Below are positions 1 through 6,951 of a stretch of 13,158 nucleotides of DNA, one piece after another (position 1 is the stretch's first letter; each line of letters starts with the position of its first letter). A model generated the notes under the pieces. That model ran no database searches. It saw only the letters and a list, made by a program, of their open reading frames with translations, and was not told the origin of the DNA. The stretch lies in contig JASLBU010000112.1 of assembly GCA_030146365.1 (NCBI GenBank), forward strand, positions 1-13,158, given 5' to 3'. The DNA is from Candidatus Limnocylindria bacterium. GTDB taxonomy: Bacteria > Chloroflexota > Limnocylindria > QHBO01. The translations under genes were made by a program, and so were the position numbers.

Positions 1-98
1 TTGGGCAGCGGCAGTGGCCGGCCCATCACGAAGAAAATCCCGGCGACGATCAGAAACATCGCGATGGCAAAGAACAGCAACCAGCGCAGAACTTCCAT
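1..98 (-). CDS. N-terminus of a small membrane protein (partial)
   Basis: An ATG at 96-98 (minus strand) opens a frame that stays open to the left edge of the window, giving 32 residues. It starts MEVLRWLLFFAIAMFLIVAG, continues with a short hydrophobic stretch (IFFVMG), then turns Pro/Leu-rich. This is one strong N-terminal transmembrane helix or uncleaved signal anchor with no lipobox. A GGAG Shine-Dalgarno lies 7 nt upstream of the ATG, and a TAGAAT -10 candidate lies about 50 bp upstream, so expression looks independent of the divergent ligase gene. The protein cannot be named: only its N-terminus is present and no family motif is visible. Confidence 0.6.
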   Translation of the reverse strand, partial: MEVLRWLLFFAIAMFLIVAGIFFVMGRPLPLP

Positions 99-150
99 GC
101 TCGGCTCCGTGAGGGACGTGGTCGGCAGCTGACTCCCCCGATTGCAGCGC

Positions 151-156
151 ATTCTA
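151..156 (-). promoter_or_regulatory. -10 element TAGAAT for the leftward membrane-protein gene
   Basis: Read on the minus strand the hexamer is TAGAAT, one mismatch from TATAAT. It predicts a start near 144 and a leader of about 45 nt that contains the GGAG before the ATG at 98. No convincing -35 is seen at the usual distance. It lies back to back with the same hexamer on the plus strand at 198-203. Confidence 0.4.
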
Positions 157-197
157 TCGGCCCCGGGGCGCCACCCGCGCCGATCGGCGGTCCGCTT

Positions 198-203
198 TAG
201 AAT
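198..203 (+). promoter_or_regulatory. -10 element TAGAAT, probable leaderless promoter of the CysS/MshC-like gene
   Basis: TAGAAT ends 7 nt before the GTG at 211, which puts the expected transcription start at the start codon itself. There is no Shine-Dalgarno between it and the GTG. A leaderless transcript is therefore the simplest reading, and it supports 211 as the start rather than the upstream TTG at 142. No clear -35 is seen. Confidence 0.5.
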
Positions 204-210
204 CCGCAGC

Positions 211-1482
211 GTGACCCTGCGCCTCCACGATGCCCGCCGCGGCGGCCTCCACCCGTTCGAGCCGACCGGCGATCGCTCGACCGTCGGGATGTACGTCTGC
301 GGCGTGACGCCGTACGACACCGGCCATCTCGGCCATGCGTTCACCTACGTCAGCTTCGACGTCCTGCATCGGTACCTGGAGTACCTCGGACACGATGTCG
401 TGTACGTCCAGAACCTGACCGACGTCGACGACGACATGCTGCGCAAGGCGCGGGAGACCGGCGAGGACTACCTGGCGCTCGGCAACCGCAACGTGACGAC
501 GTTCCTCACGGAGATGGACGCGCTCAACTGGCTGCGTCCGGACCAGTACCCGCGCGCCACCGAGCACATCGGGCCGATGGTCGCGATGATCGGCCGCCTG
601 CTGGATGCGGGCGTCGCGTATGCCGCCCAGGGCAACGTGTACTTCGAGGTGGCCGCCTGGCCTCGCTTCGGCGAGCTCTCGAAGCTGCCCGCCGGCGAGA
701 TGCTGCCGATCGCCAACCAGCGAGGCAACGACCCGGACATGCCGGGCAAGCGCGACCCGGTCGACTTCGTCCTCTGGCAGCGTTCCCTGCCGGACGAGCC
801 GGCCTGGGACGCCCCGTGGGGTCCCGGCCGCCCCGGCTGGCACATCGAGTGCTCGGCGATGGCGACCGAATACCTCGGGGACCGGTTCGAGATCCATGGC
901 GGGGGTGGCGACCTGGTGTTTCCGCACCATGACTGCGAGAAGGCCCAGTCTGAGGCGGCGACCGGCGTCGCACCCTGGGTCGCGCACTGGACGCACGCGG
1001 GCATGCTCCGCTACGAAGGCGAGAAGATGAGCAAGTCGCTCCGGAACCTGGTCCTCGTCCGCGACCTCCTGCGCACGTACCCGGGCGATGCGATCCGCCA
1101 TTACCTCGTGTCGCGCCACTACCGGTCCGAGGTGGACTACCTCGAGGCTGACCTCGCCGCGTCCGCCGATGCCGCCGCGCGGCTGCGCGCCGCCTGCCTG
1201 CGGGCCGAAGTCCTCTCCCCTGCCGAACCGGCGATGGCCGACGCCGCCGGGCTGTCACCCGACGTGGCCGCGCTGCGGGCGCGCTTTCTGGAGGCGATGG
1301 ACGACGACCTGGACACGCCGAGGGCGATGCCCGCGCTCGACGAGCTTGCAACCGTCGCCCTCACCGCAGGTGGTCCGATCGCCGCCGAGGCTGGGTGGAT
1401 GGTGCGCGAGCTCGGGGCGCGAATCCTGGGCCTGCGCCTGGCGTCCGCCCCGGCGTCCACGCCCGCCGCCGTTCCGGCATGA
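211..1482 (+). CDS. CysS/MshC-family cysteine ligase without the C-terminal anticodon-binding region
   Basis: Class I aminoacyl-tRNA-synthetase fold that activates cysteine with ATP. Cysteinyl-tRNA synthetase passes cysteine to tRNA-Cys; its paralogue MshC passes it to GlcN-inositol in mycothiol synthesis. In the 423-residue product I see the HIGH-type motif HLGH (39-42), KMSKS (272-276) and the zinc ligands Cys30, Cys214, His239 and Glu243, spaced as in E. coli CysS. The substrate-binding loop RPGWHIEC (207-214) is present. The GTG at 211 was chosen because TLRLHDARRG matches the family N-terminus and a -10 sits just upstream; an upstream TTG at 142 would add 23 Arg-rich residues of no family character. 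Only about 147 residues follow KMSKS, ending in an Ala/Pro tail, so the final anticodon-recognition region of CysS is absent. PYDTGHLGHA, YVQNLTDVDD and NLVLV after KMSKS recall MshC. HHDCE with Glu243 and the following AQSEAATG recall CysS. Family membership is secure; the acceptor (tRNA or small thiol precursor) is open. It overlaps the next gene by 4 bp. Confidence 0.88.
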   Translation: MTLRLHDARRGGLHPFEPTGDRSTVGMYVCGVTPYDTGHLGHAFTYVSFDVLHRYLEYLGHDVVYVQNLTDVDDDMLRKARETGEDYLALGNRNVTTFLTEMDALNWLRPDQYPRATEHIGPMVAMIGRLLDAGVAYAAQGNVYFEVAAWPRFGELSKLPAGEMLPIANQRGNDPDMPGKRDPVDFVLWQRSLPDEPAWDAPWGPGRPGWHIECSAMATEYLGDRFEIHGGGGDLVFPHHDCEKAQSEAATGVAPWVAHWTHAGMLRYEGEKMSKSLRNLVLVRDLLRTYPGDAIRHYLVSRHYRSEVDYLEADLAASADAAARLRAACLRAEVLSPAEPAMADAAGLSPDVAALRARFLEAMDDDLDTPRAMPALDELATVALTAGGPIAAEAGWMVRELGARILGLRLASAPASTPAAVPA

Positions 1483-2012
1483 CGGACGACGACCTGGTTC
1501 CCATCAGCGTCCGCCTGGGCGAGGTCGTTCCACCCGAGGATCCGGAAGACTGGACGCGCCCCCTGACCTGGGTCGCGGCGCTCGGGATGCTGGCGGCGCC
1601 GATCATCGTGCTCGCATGGTTCACGGTCGGTCCGCCCCTGGACGCGGCCGGTTCGGTCCCGGCCACGTCGCTGGCGGCAGTGGCGCTTGCGGGAGGTGCT
1701 GCGGCCACCGGCGCGACGCAGCTCGGCATGGCCCGGGCGTGGACGGCGACGCTGGCGGCGGGGCTGTTCGGTGCGCTGGTGGTCGTGATGCTGGGAGTGG
1801 TGATGGCCGGCGAGCGGCAGGTCGGCACCGCCTCACCGACGCTCGCCCACGGGTTCGCGGCCTCAGCCGCCGGCCTGGCCGGGTCGGGCGCCGCCGCGAT
1901 CGTGGCGGCGGTGGTTGCCCGCCTCCGCTCACGGCTCGTCCGGTTCCTCGCGGCGGTCGCAGCGGGCGGGGCCGTCGCCGTGCTCGCCATCTCGCTGCTG
2001 CTGCCCGGGTAG
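1479..2012 (+). CDS. Small integral membrane protein, unknown function
   Basis: The 177-residue product begins with an acidic, Pro-rich cytoplasmic-looking segment of about 27 residues (GEVVPPEDPEDW). About four to five hydrophobic segments follow, near 28-49, 64-82, 88-110, 126-148 and 152-175, all very rich in Ala, Gly and Val. The ATG overlaps the ligase stop codon as ATGA, which implies translational coupling. The longer frame starting at 1395 lies inside the ligase gene and was not used. I recognise no domain or catalytic motif. Operon linkage to the ligase is the only functional clue, and it may reflect nothing more than genome compaction. Confidence 0.72.
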   Translation: MTDDDLVPISVRLGEVVPPEDPEDWTRPLTWVAALGMLAAPIIVLAWFTVGPPLDAAGSVPATSLAAVALAGGAAATGATQLGMARAWTATLAAGLFGALVVVMLGVVMAGERQVGTASPTLAHGFAASAAGLAGSGAAAIVAAVVARLRSRLVRFLAAVAAGGAVAVLAISLLLPG

Positions 2013-2016
2013 ACCG

Positions 2017-2022
2017 CATACT
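2017..2022 (+). promoter_or_regulatory. -10-like CATACT, possible leaderless promoter of the S9 peptidase gene
   Basis: CATACT (4 of 6 to TATAAT) ends 8 nt before the ATG at 2031. The 18-bp gap between the two genes has no Shine-Dalgarno. The geometry matches the other leaderless-type starts in this window. Read-through from the upstream pair is equally possible. Confidence 0.35.
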
Positions 2023-2030
2023 CCTGCGTC

Positions 2031-4007
2031 ATGACCGACGCCACACCCCGAGCCCTCGTCCGCGCCCAGGTCGCCCTCGAGTCCTTCAGCCTCTCCGGGG
2101 ACGGGGCGGCCGTCGTGTACGCCCTGCGGCGGGTGGTCCGCGACGAGTACGAGTCACACCTGTGGTCCAGGCCCTCGCGTGGCGGGCCGGCGAGACAGCT
2201 GACGCAGGGCCGTGTGCGGGACGGGTCGCCGACCATCTCGCCCGACGGGCGACACCTTGCCTTCATCCGCAGCCTCGTCGGCGTGACGGGCACGGCGGCG
2301 CACGCCTGGATCCTCCCCCTGGACGGCGGTGAGCCGTGGCCGCTCACGGCCCTGCGGCACGGGGCTTCGAGCGTCCACTGGAGCCCGGACGGTCGGAGGC
2401 TGGCGCTCGTGGCGCAGGCGGGCGACCCGCGCTTCGTCATCGGCGAGGAGCGCAAGGACCGCACTCCGGTGGCACGCCGCATCACCCGGCTCGACTTCCG
2501 CGACGATGAATCCGGCCACGTGGAGCGACGAGCGCACCTGTGGGTCGTCCCGTTCCGTCGCGGGGCGCGGCCGCGCCAGCTCACGAGCGGTGACTTCGAC
2601 GTCCAGCATCCGGCGTGGTCACCTGACGGGACGCGGATCGCGTTCGCCGCGGATCGGGGGACCGACGCCACGATCTCCCCACGCGTCGAGCTGTGGCAGG
2701 TGGCGACGGGGCGAGGGCGTCCAGTGGTCCGGGCGCTCGCGAGCCTCGCAGGCGACGCCGATCGCCCGGCGTTCTCGCCTGACGGCCGGCAGCTCGCATT
2801 CATCGGCACCGACGTGGACGACCCGCCCGACGAGCTGGCCCCGTCGCTGTGGGTCGTCGAGCTGCCGTCCGGCAGGCCTCGCGAGATCAGCGCCGGCCTG
2901 GAACGGCCGATCGGCGAGTGGGCGTGGTCTGACCTGCTCCTTGCGGAAGAGGCGCCCGGCCCCGTCTGGATCGACGACCGCTCCCTCGCCGTCGTCGTCG
3001 GCGACCGCGGGCGCGACGTCCCGTACCGGATCGATCTCGACGGGACGGCCACGCCGCTCGTCGACCGCACGCTCCGGATTGCGACCGCCGGGCTGGGGTA
3101 CGCCGGAGGCGCGACGGTCGTGAGCGCCGCATTCGATGGGGCGTCAGCCGACGTGTGGCGCCTCGACTCGGCAGATCTGCGGCGGCTGACCCGCGAAGGA
3201 TCCGCCTGGCAGTCGCGCTTTCCGCGCGTGGAGCTCGACGAGCTCGAGCTGGCCGGAGCAGGCGGACCAATCCAGGCGTGGCTGGCGTCTCCGGCGGACG
3301 CGGGCCGCCGCCGCCTTCCGGCCATTCTCCACATCCACGGCGGCCCGACAGGCGCGTGGGGACCGGGCGGCACGCTCGACGCCATGGCGCTCACCGCCGC
3401 CGGCTACCGTGTCCTGATGCCGAATATCCGCGGGTCTGCGACATTCGGCGCAGGGTGGGTCAGCGCACTGTCAGGCCACTGGGGCGACATCGATGCCGCC
3501 GATGCCGTCGCCGCCATCGACGCGCTCGTGGACCGGGGCCTGGCTGACCCCCGGCGCCTCGGCGTGATGGGGCTTTCATATGGCGGCTTCCTCACCCAGT
3601 GGCTGATCGGAGCCACGGATCGGTTCGGTGCGGCCGTCTCGGAGAACGGAGTCACGAACCAGGTGAGCACCTGGGCGAACTCCTACTTCGGCGTCCACTA
3701 CAACCGTCGCGCCGGCCTGGGCGATCCGTTGAGCGACGAAGGCATGCAGGCGCTGTGGCGATCCTCGCCGCTGCGCAACGCCCGGAAGATCACCACGCCG
3801 CTGCTCATGCTGCAGTCGGAGGAGGACCGCATCTGCCCGGCGGCCGACAATGAGCAGCTGTTCACCGCCCTCAAGGTGCTCGGCAAGGAGGTCGAGTACA
3901 TCCTTTATCCCGACGAGCACCACGAGATGAAGTCATCCGGAAGGCCGGATCGACGCATCGATCGGCTCGAGCGGATCCTCGGCTGGTTCGAGCGCCACCT
4001 GCGCTGA
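2031..4007 (+). CDS. S9-family serine peptidase (prolyl oligopeptidase / acylaminoacyl-peptidase type)
   Basis: Serine peptidase that cleaves short peptides, with a propeller gating access to an alpha/beta-hydrolase active site. The N-terminal part (roughly 1-390) carries TolB/DPP-like blades marked by repeated SPDG motifs (70-73, 118-121, 197-200, 249-252). The C-terminal domain (about 400-658) has the oxyanion motif HGGP (436-439), the nucleophile elbow GLSYGG with Ser516, Asp599 in EEDRICP and His631 in PDEHHEM, which is a complete Ser-Asp-His triad. At 658 residues it is full length for acylaminoacyl-peptidase-like S9C enzymes. It has no signal peptide, so it is probably cytosolic and works on peptide turnover. 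The ATG at 2031 has no Shine-Dalgarno; a -10-like hexamer lies just upstream. The gene ends 1 bp from the convergent membrane-protein gene. The family is certain; the exact specificity is not. Confidence 0.93.
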   Translation: MTDATPRALVRAQVALESFSLSGDGAAVVYALRRVVRDEYESHLWSRPSRGGPARQLTQGRVRDGSPTISPDGRHLAFIRSLVGVTGTAAHAWILPLDGGEPWPLTALRHGASSVHWSPDGRRLALVAQAGDPRFVIGEERKDRTPVARRITRLDFRDDESGHVERRAHLWVVPFRRGARPRQLTSGDFDVQHPAWSPDGTRIAFAADRGTDATISPRVELWQVATGRGRPVVRALASLAGDADRPAFSPDGRQLAFIGTDVDDPPDELAPSLWVVELPSGRPREISAGLERPIGEWAWSDLLLAEEAPGPVWIDDRSLAVVVGDRGRDVPYRIDLDGTATPLVDRTLRIATAGLGYAGGATVVSAAFDGASADVWRLDSADLRRLTREGSAWQSRFPRVELDELELAGAGGPIQAWLASPADAGRRRLPAILHIHGGPTGAWGPGGTLDAMALTAAGYRVLMPNIRGSATFGAGWVSALSGHWGDIDAADAVAAIDALVDRGLADPRRLGVMGLSYGGFLTQWLIGATDRFGAAVSENGVTNQVSTWANSYFGVHYNRRAGLGDPLSDEGMQALWRSSPLRNARKITTPLLMLQSEEDRICPAADNEQLFTALKVLGKEVEYILYPDEHHEMKSSGRPDRRIDRLERILGWFERHLR

Positions 4008-4008
4008 G

Positions 4009-4557
4009 TCAGGCGGCCGGCGACTTCCTGCTCAGGCGATCGGCGAGACCGCCGATGGTGAGCGCCATGCCGAGGCCGATGATGCCGATGGCGGCGATCA
4101 GCCGGAACGCCTCCCCACCGAACGCGGTCGCGAAGACCAGGTAGGCGACGACGCCGCCGGCGGCGATCCCGGAGCCGATCCACTTGAAGGCCGGCGCGTC
4201 GGCAATCCAGCCGGCCGCATACATCCCGAGGCCGAAGCTGAACGGGATGACGCTCCAGAGGTAGCTCCATGCCGACCACCGGTCTGTGAGGCTGGTGTAG
4301 AGCAGGGTGCCGCCGATTCCGGCCAGGATCGCGCCCGGAATCACCATCCCCGCTCTGAGCCGCCGATGCTGCCGCCCCGCGAGGCTCGGCACGATGAAGA
4401 ACAGGGACAGGCCGATCAGCAGGACCGGCCACCACGCGAGGACGTCGTCGCTCACGCCGAGCCCGCGGATGAAGCCGAGCAGCGGCTCACTGGCCAGGAC
4501 GACGAGGCCGATGAGGAGGAGCAGCAGGCCCGCGATCAGCTCGATGGTGCGACTCAC
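4009..4557 (-). CDS. Six-helix integral membrane protein, unknown function
   Basis: The 182-residue protein has six predicted membrane segments, near residues 5-22, 39-58, 69-88, 96-116, 126-146 and 151-171, with a short basic loop (GRQHRRLR, 61-68) and a basic C-terminus. The AWWPVLLIGLSLFF segment resembles the helix-plus-WP pattern of small membrane proteins such as LiaF-type N-termini, but the likeness is too short to assign a family. The GTG at 4557 is preferred: it lies 7 nt after a TATACT -10 on this strand, has no Shine-Dalgarno, and begins directly with a membrane helix. It diverges from the acylase gene with only 23 bp between start codons, so the two may be co-regulated. Its end is 1 bp from the S9 peptidase stop. 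Confidence 0.75.
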   Translation of the reverse strand: MSRTIELIAGLLLLLIGLVVLASEPLLGFIRGLGVSDDVLAWWPVLLIGLSLFFIVPSLAGRQHRRLRAGMVIPGAILAGIGGTLLYTSLTDRWSAWSYLWSVIPFSFGLGMYAAGWIADAPAFKWIGSGIAAGGVVAYLVFATAFGGEAFRLIAAIGIIGLGMALTIGGLADRLSRKSPAA

Positions 4558-4564
4558 GCCGGGG

Positions 4565-4572
4565 AGTATACG
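4565..4572. promoter_or_regulatory. Shared divergent -10 element around GTATAC (two leaderless promoters)
   Basis: The palindrome GTATAC (4566-4571) gives TATACG on the plus strand (4567-4572, 8 nt before the ATG at 4581). On the minus strand it gives TATACT (4570-4565, 7 nt before the GTG at 4557). Neither start has a usable Shine-Dalgarno. Both genes would be transcribed leaderless and in opposite directions from one overlapping element, so the polymerases should compete for it. No good -35 was found on either side. Confidence 0.5.
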
Positions 4573-4580
4573 GTGGCAAC

Positions 4581-6908
4581 ATGGCCCTCATGCCCCAGCG
4601 ACCCGGACCTCGGACCGCGCTCCGTGCGCTGGGCTCCCGACGTGCGCGGACGCGCGGAACGCTCGGTGTCGAGGGCATCGACGCACAGGTCCGCATCGCG
4701 CGCGACCGCTGGGGCATCCCGCACATCGAGGCCTCGACGGACTCGGACGCGTGGTTCGGCCTGGGCTTCTGCCACGGGCAGGACCGTGCCTTTCAGCTCG
4801 AGATCCTGGCGCGGGCCGGCCGGGGGACGCTCGCCGCGATTCTCGGTCGCGGGGCGGTCGAGATCGACCGTCTCAGCCGCACGCTCGGTTTTCGCCGGCT
4901 CGCCGAGGCGCAGCTCTCCGTTCTCGACGCCGACGTGCGCACGACGCTGGAGGCCTACGTTCGCGGAGTCAACGCCTCGATGCGCTCCGGCCCGCGCCCG
5001 CACGAACTCGTCCTGCTGCGGGCCACCCGGTCGCGGTGGACCGCGGCGGACGTCCTCGCCTTTCTTGGCCTGCAGTCGCTCGCGCTGGCCGGCAATTGGG
5101 ACACGGAGCTTGCCCGCCTGCGCATCCTGCTGTCCGACGGGCCGGAGGCGCTCGCCGCGGTCGACCGCACCTATCCACCGTGGCAACCGGTGACCGTGCC
5201 GGTCGGAGCGGTCGCCGGGCCTTCGCTGGACCGGCTGGGCGCGGACGTCGCGCGCCTGCGGGACCTCGTCGGCGGATCCGGTGCGTCGAACGCTTGGGCC
5301 GTCGCTGGCGGGCGGACAGCGAGCGGCGCGCCGATCCTGGCGAACGATCCGCACCTCGCGCCGGCCGTGCCGGCGCCGTGGTACCTGGCGCACCTGCGTA
5401 CGCCCGAGTGGAGCCTCGCGGGGGCATCGTTCGTCGGCGGCCCGGCATTCCCGACCGGCCACAACGGCCACGCCGCGTGGGGCATCACGGCCGCCTGCAC
5501 GGATTCCGCCGACCTCTTCTGGGAGGAGCTCGACCTGGCTGCCGGCATCGCCCGGGGTCCGGGCGGGCCGGAGCCGATCCAGCGCATCACCGAGACGATC
5601 GAGGTCCGTGGCGCCGAGCCGCTGATCGAGGAGGTGGCGATCACCCGCCGCGGGCCAGTCATCACGCCGCTCCTGGACGAGCGCGGGATCGCGCTGTCGC
5701 TGCGAGCAACGTGGCTGGAACCGCGGCGCGTCCGCGGCTTCCTCGATGTGCACCGCGCGCGCGACTTCGAGGCGTTCCGCGCCGGCTTCGCCGCGTGGCC
5801 AGGCCCGGCGCTCAACGTCGTGTACGCCGATGCGAGCGGGCACATCGGCTGGCAGCTCACCGGAGCGCTTCCGCATCGGCGAGGCGGAAACGGGACCGTG
5901 CCACTGCCCGCCTGGGACGCCGATGCCGCGTGGAACCCCGATCCGCTACCGTTCGACGCGCTCCCCAGTGTGCTCGACCCCGACGCCGGCTTCGTCGCAT
6001 CGGCCAACAACGCCGCCCGTTCGGATGCCCCGGACGCGCCGTTCCTGGGTTCCGACTGGCTGGACGGCTACCGGCACGCGCGCATCGTGGAGGTGCTGCA
6101 GGCGGAGGACGGCTGGGATATCGCCTCGACCGCGCGCCTCCAGACCGACGTCGTCGCTCGGCCCTGGGCCGAGCTCCGGGATGCCTTTGCGACGGTGCGC
6201 GCCACCGACGGCGACGCCCGCCTGGGCTTCGCGCTGCTCGCAGGATGGGACGGTCAGGCCGGTGCCGGCTCGCCGGCCGCCTCCGTGTACGAGCTGACAG
6301 TCGCCGAGCTCGCCGCCTCGCTCGTTCGGGACCGCGCCCCGATGGGCTGGAGGGCGGCGATGGGCGCCGGCGTCGGCCCCGCCATGCCGCGCACGACGTT
6401 CGGCGCCGTGACGGTCGGCCGGCTGGTGGCGACCATCCGCGACGGTCGAGATCACGGTTCCGCCATCGAGGCGGCCGTCGGATCGGCCGTGCGAGCCCTG
6501 CGAGCCCGACATGGGCCGAACTCGGCCCGCTGGGCCTGGGGACGAGTGCGGCCGTTGCGGCTGCTCCACGTGCTGGCGACGCAACGCGCGCTCGACCGGC
6601 TCCTCAACGTCGGTCCGGTCCCGCTCGGCGGCGATACGAACACCGTGGCCCAGGCGGGGGTCCAGCCACTGGACCCCACGGCGAACCCCGCAGCCATCGC
6701 GAACCACCGAACAGTCATCGACCTGGGCGACGTCGAGGCGAGCCGGTTCGTGCTGGCCGGGGGGCAGTCCGGGAACCCGACGTCAGCTCACTACGATGAC
6801 CTGTTCGACCTGTGGCGGTGTGGTGAAGGCGTCCGGATCGCCTGGTCCGCCGCCGCCGTGGCGGCCGCGACCATCGACCTTCTCGTCCTCCGCCCGCGCA
6901 ACCGGTGA
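4581..6908 (+). CDS. Penicillin/AHL acylase family Ntn-hydrolase (peptidase S45)
   Basis: Amidase precursor that cleaves itself into alpha and beta chains. The beta N-terminal serine then attacks an amide such as a beta-lactam side chain, an acyl-homoserine lactone or another N-acyl compound. The alpha part (1-235) has the family signature DRWGIPHIEA and GLGFCHGQDRAFQLE. Ser236 in GASNAW is the nucleophile. Numbering it as beta-1 puts His258 at beta-23, Asn476 (in ASANN) at beta-241 and Arg498 at beta-263. The last two are exactly the positions of the oxyanion Asn and the Arg of E. coli penicillin G acylase, and His at beta-23 is as in cephalosporin and AHL acylases. NDPHL (255-259) and the C-terminal GQSGN...HYDDLFDLW are also typical. 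At 775 residues it is full length. Unlike most secreted relatives, its N-terminus is Arg-rich with no hydrophobic signal core, so it may act in the cytosol or its true start may differ. An in-frame ATG at 4590 is an alternative start. Substrate unknown. Confidence 0.92.
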   Translation: MALMPQRPGPRTALRALGSRRARTRGTLGVEGIDAQVRIARDRWGIPHIEASTDSDAWFGLGFCHGQDRAFQLEILARAGRGTLAAILGRGAVEIDRLSRTLGFRRLAEAQLSVLDADVRTTLEAYVRGVNASMRSGPRPHELVLLRATRSRWTAADVLAFLGLQSLALAGNWDTELARLRILLSDGPEALAAVDRTYPPWQPVTVPVGAVAGPSLDRLGADVARLRDLVGGSGASNAWAVAGGRTASGAPILANDPHLAPAVPAPWYLAHLRTPEWSLAGASFVGGPAFPTGHNGHAAWGITAACTDSADLFWEELDLAAGIARGPGGPEPIQRITETIEVRGAEPLIEEVAITRRGPVITPLLDERGIALSLRATWLEPRRVRGFLDVHRARDFEAFRAGFAAWPGPALNVVYADASGHIGWQLTGALPHRRGGNGTVPLPAWDADAAWNPDPLPFDALPSVLDPDAGFVASANNAARSDAPDAPFLGSDWLDGYRHARIVEVLQAEDGWDIASTARLQTDVVARPWAELRDAFATVRATDGDARLGFALLAGWDGQAGAGSPAASVYELTVAELAASLVRDRAPMGWRAAMGAGVGPAMPRTTFGAVTVGRLVATIRDGRDHGSAIEAAVGSAVRALRARHGPNSARWAWGRVRPLRLLHVLATQRALDRLLNVGPVPLGGDTNTVAQAGVQPLDPTANPAAIANHRTVIDLGDVEASRFVLAGGQSGNPTSAHYDDLFDLWRCGEGVRIAWSAAAVAAATIDLLVLRPRNR

Positions 6909-6928
6909 CGGAGGACGGCTCAGGCGCG

Positions 6929-6944
6929 GGAGCGCCGACGCTCC
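6929..6944. terminator. Small hairpin between convergent genes, possible terminator
   Basis: GGAGCG and CGCTCC form a 6-bp GC-rich stem with a 4-nt CCGA loop. It sits in the 43-bp gap between the convergent acylase and acyl-CoA dehydrogenase genes. No T-run follows on either strand, so it is not a standard intrinsic terminator. Position is the main argument for a role. Confidence 0.25.
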
Positions 6945-6951
6945 AGTGCTG

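Noticed and set aside
142..210. N-terminal extension of the ligase from a TTG at 142
   Set aside because: The 23 added residues are Arg/Pro-rich, are not family-like, and overlap the likely -10 element at 198-203.
211..1482. Firm call as MshC and hence a mycothiol pathway
   Set aside because: Glu243 and AQSEAATG are CysS-like and no other mycothiol gene is present. The evidence supports only a CysS/MshC-family ligase.
1361..3394. 677-codon open frame on the minus strand
   Set aside because: It lies antisense to the membrane protein and the S9 peptidase, is low-complexity Ser/Arg/Pro-rich, and shows no family motif. Long antisense frames are expected at this GC content.
4009..4557. Calling this protein a LiaF-type stress sensor
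   Set aside because: Only a short tryptophan-proline helix pattern is shared, and the C-terminal LiaF domain is absent.
4307..6799. 830-codon plus-strand frame overlapping the acylase gene
   Set aside because: Arg/Pro-rich out-of-frame shadow. The acylase frame carries all Ntn-hydrolase catalytic residues at correct spacing.
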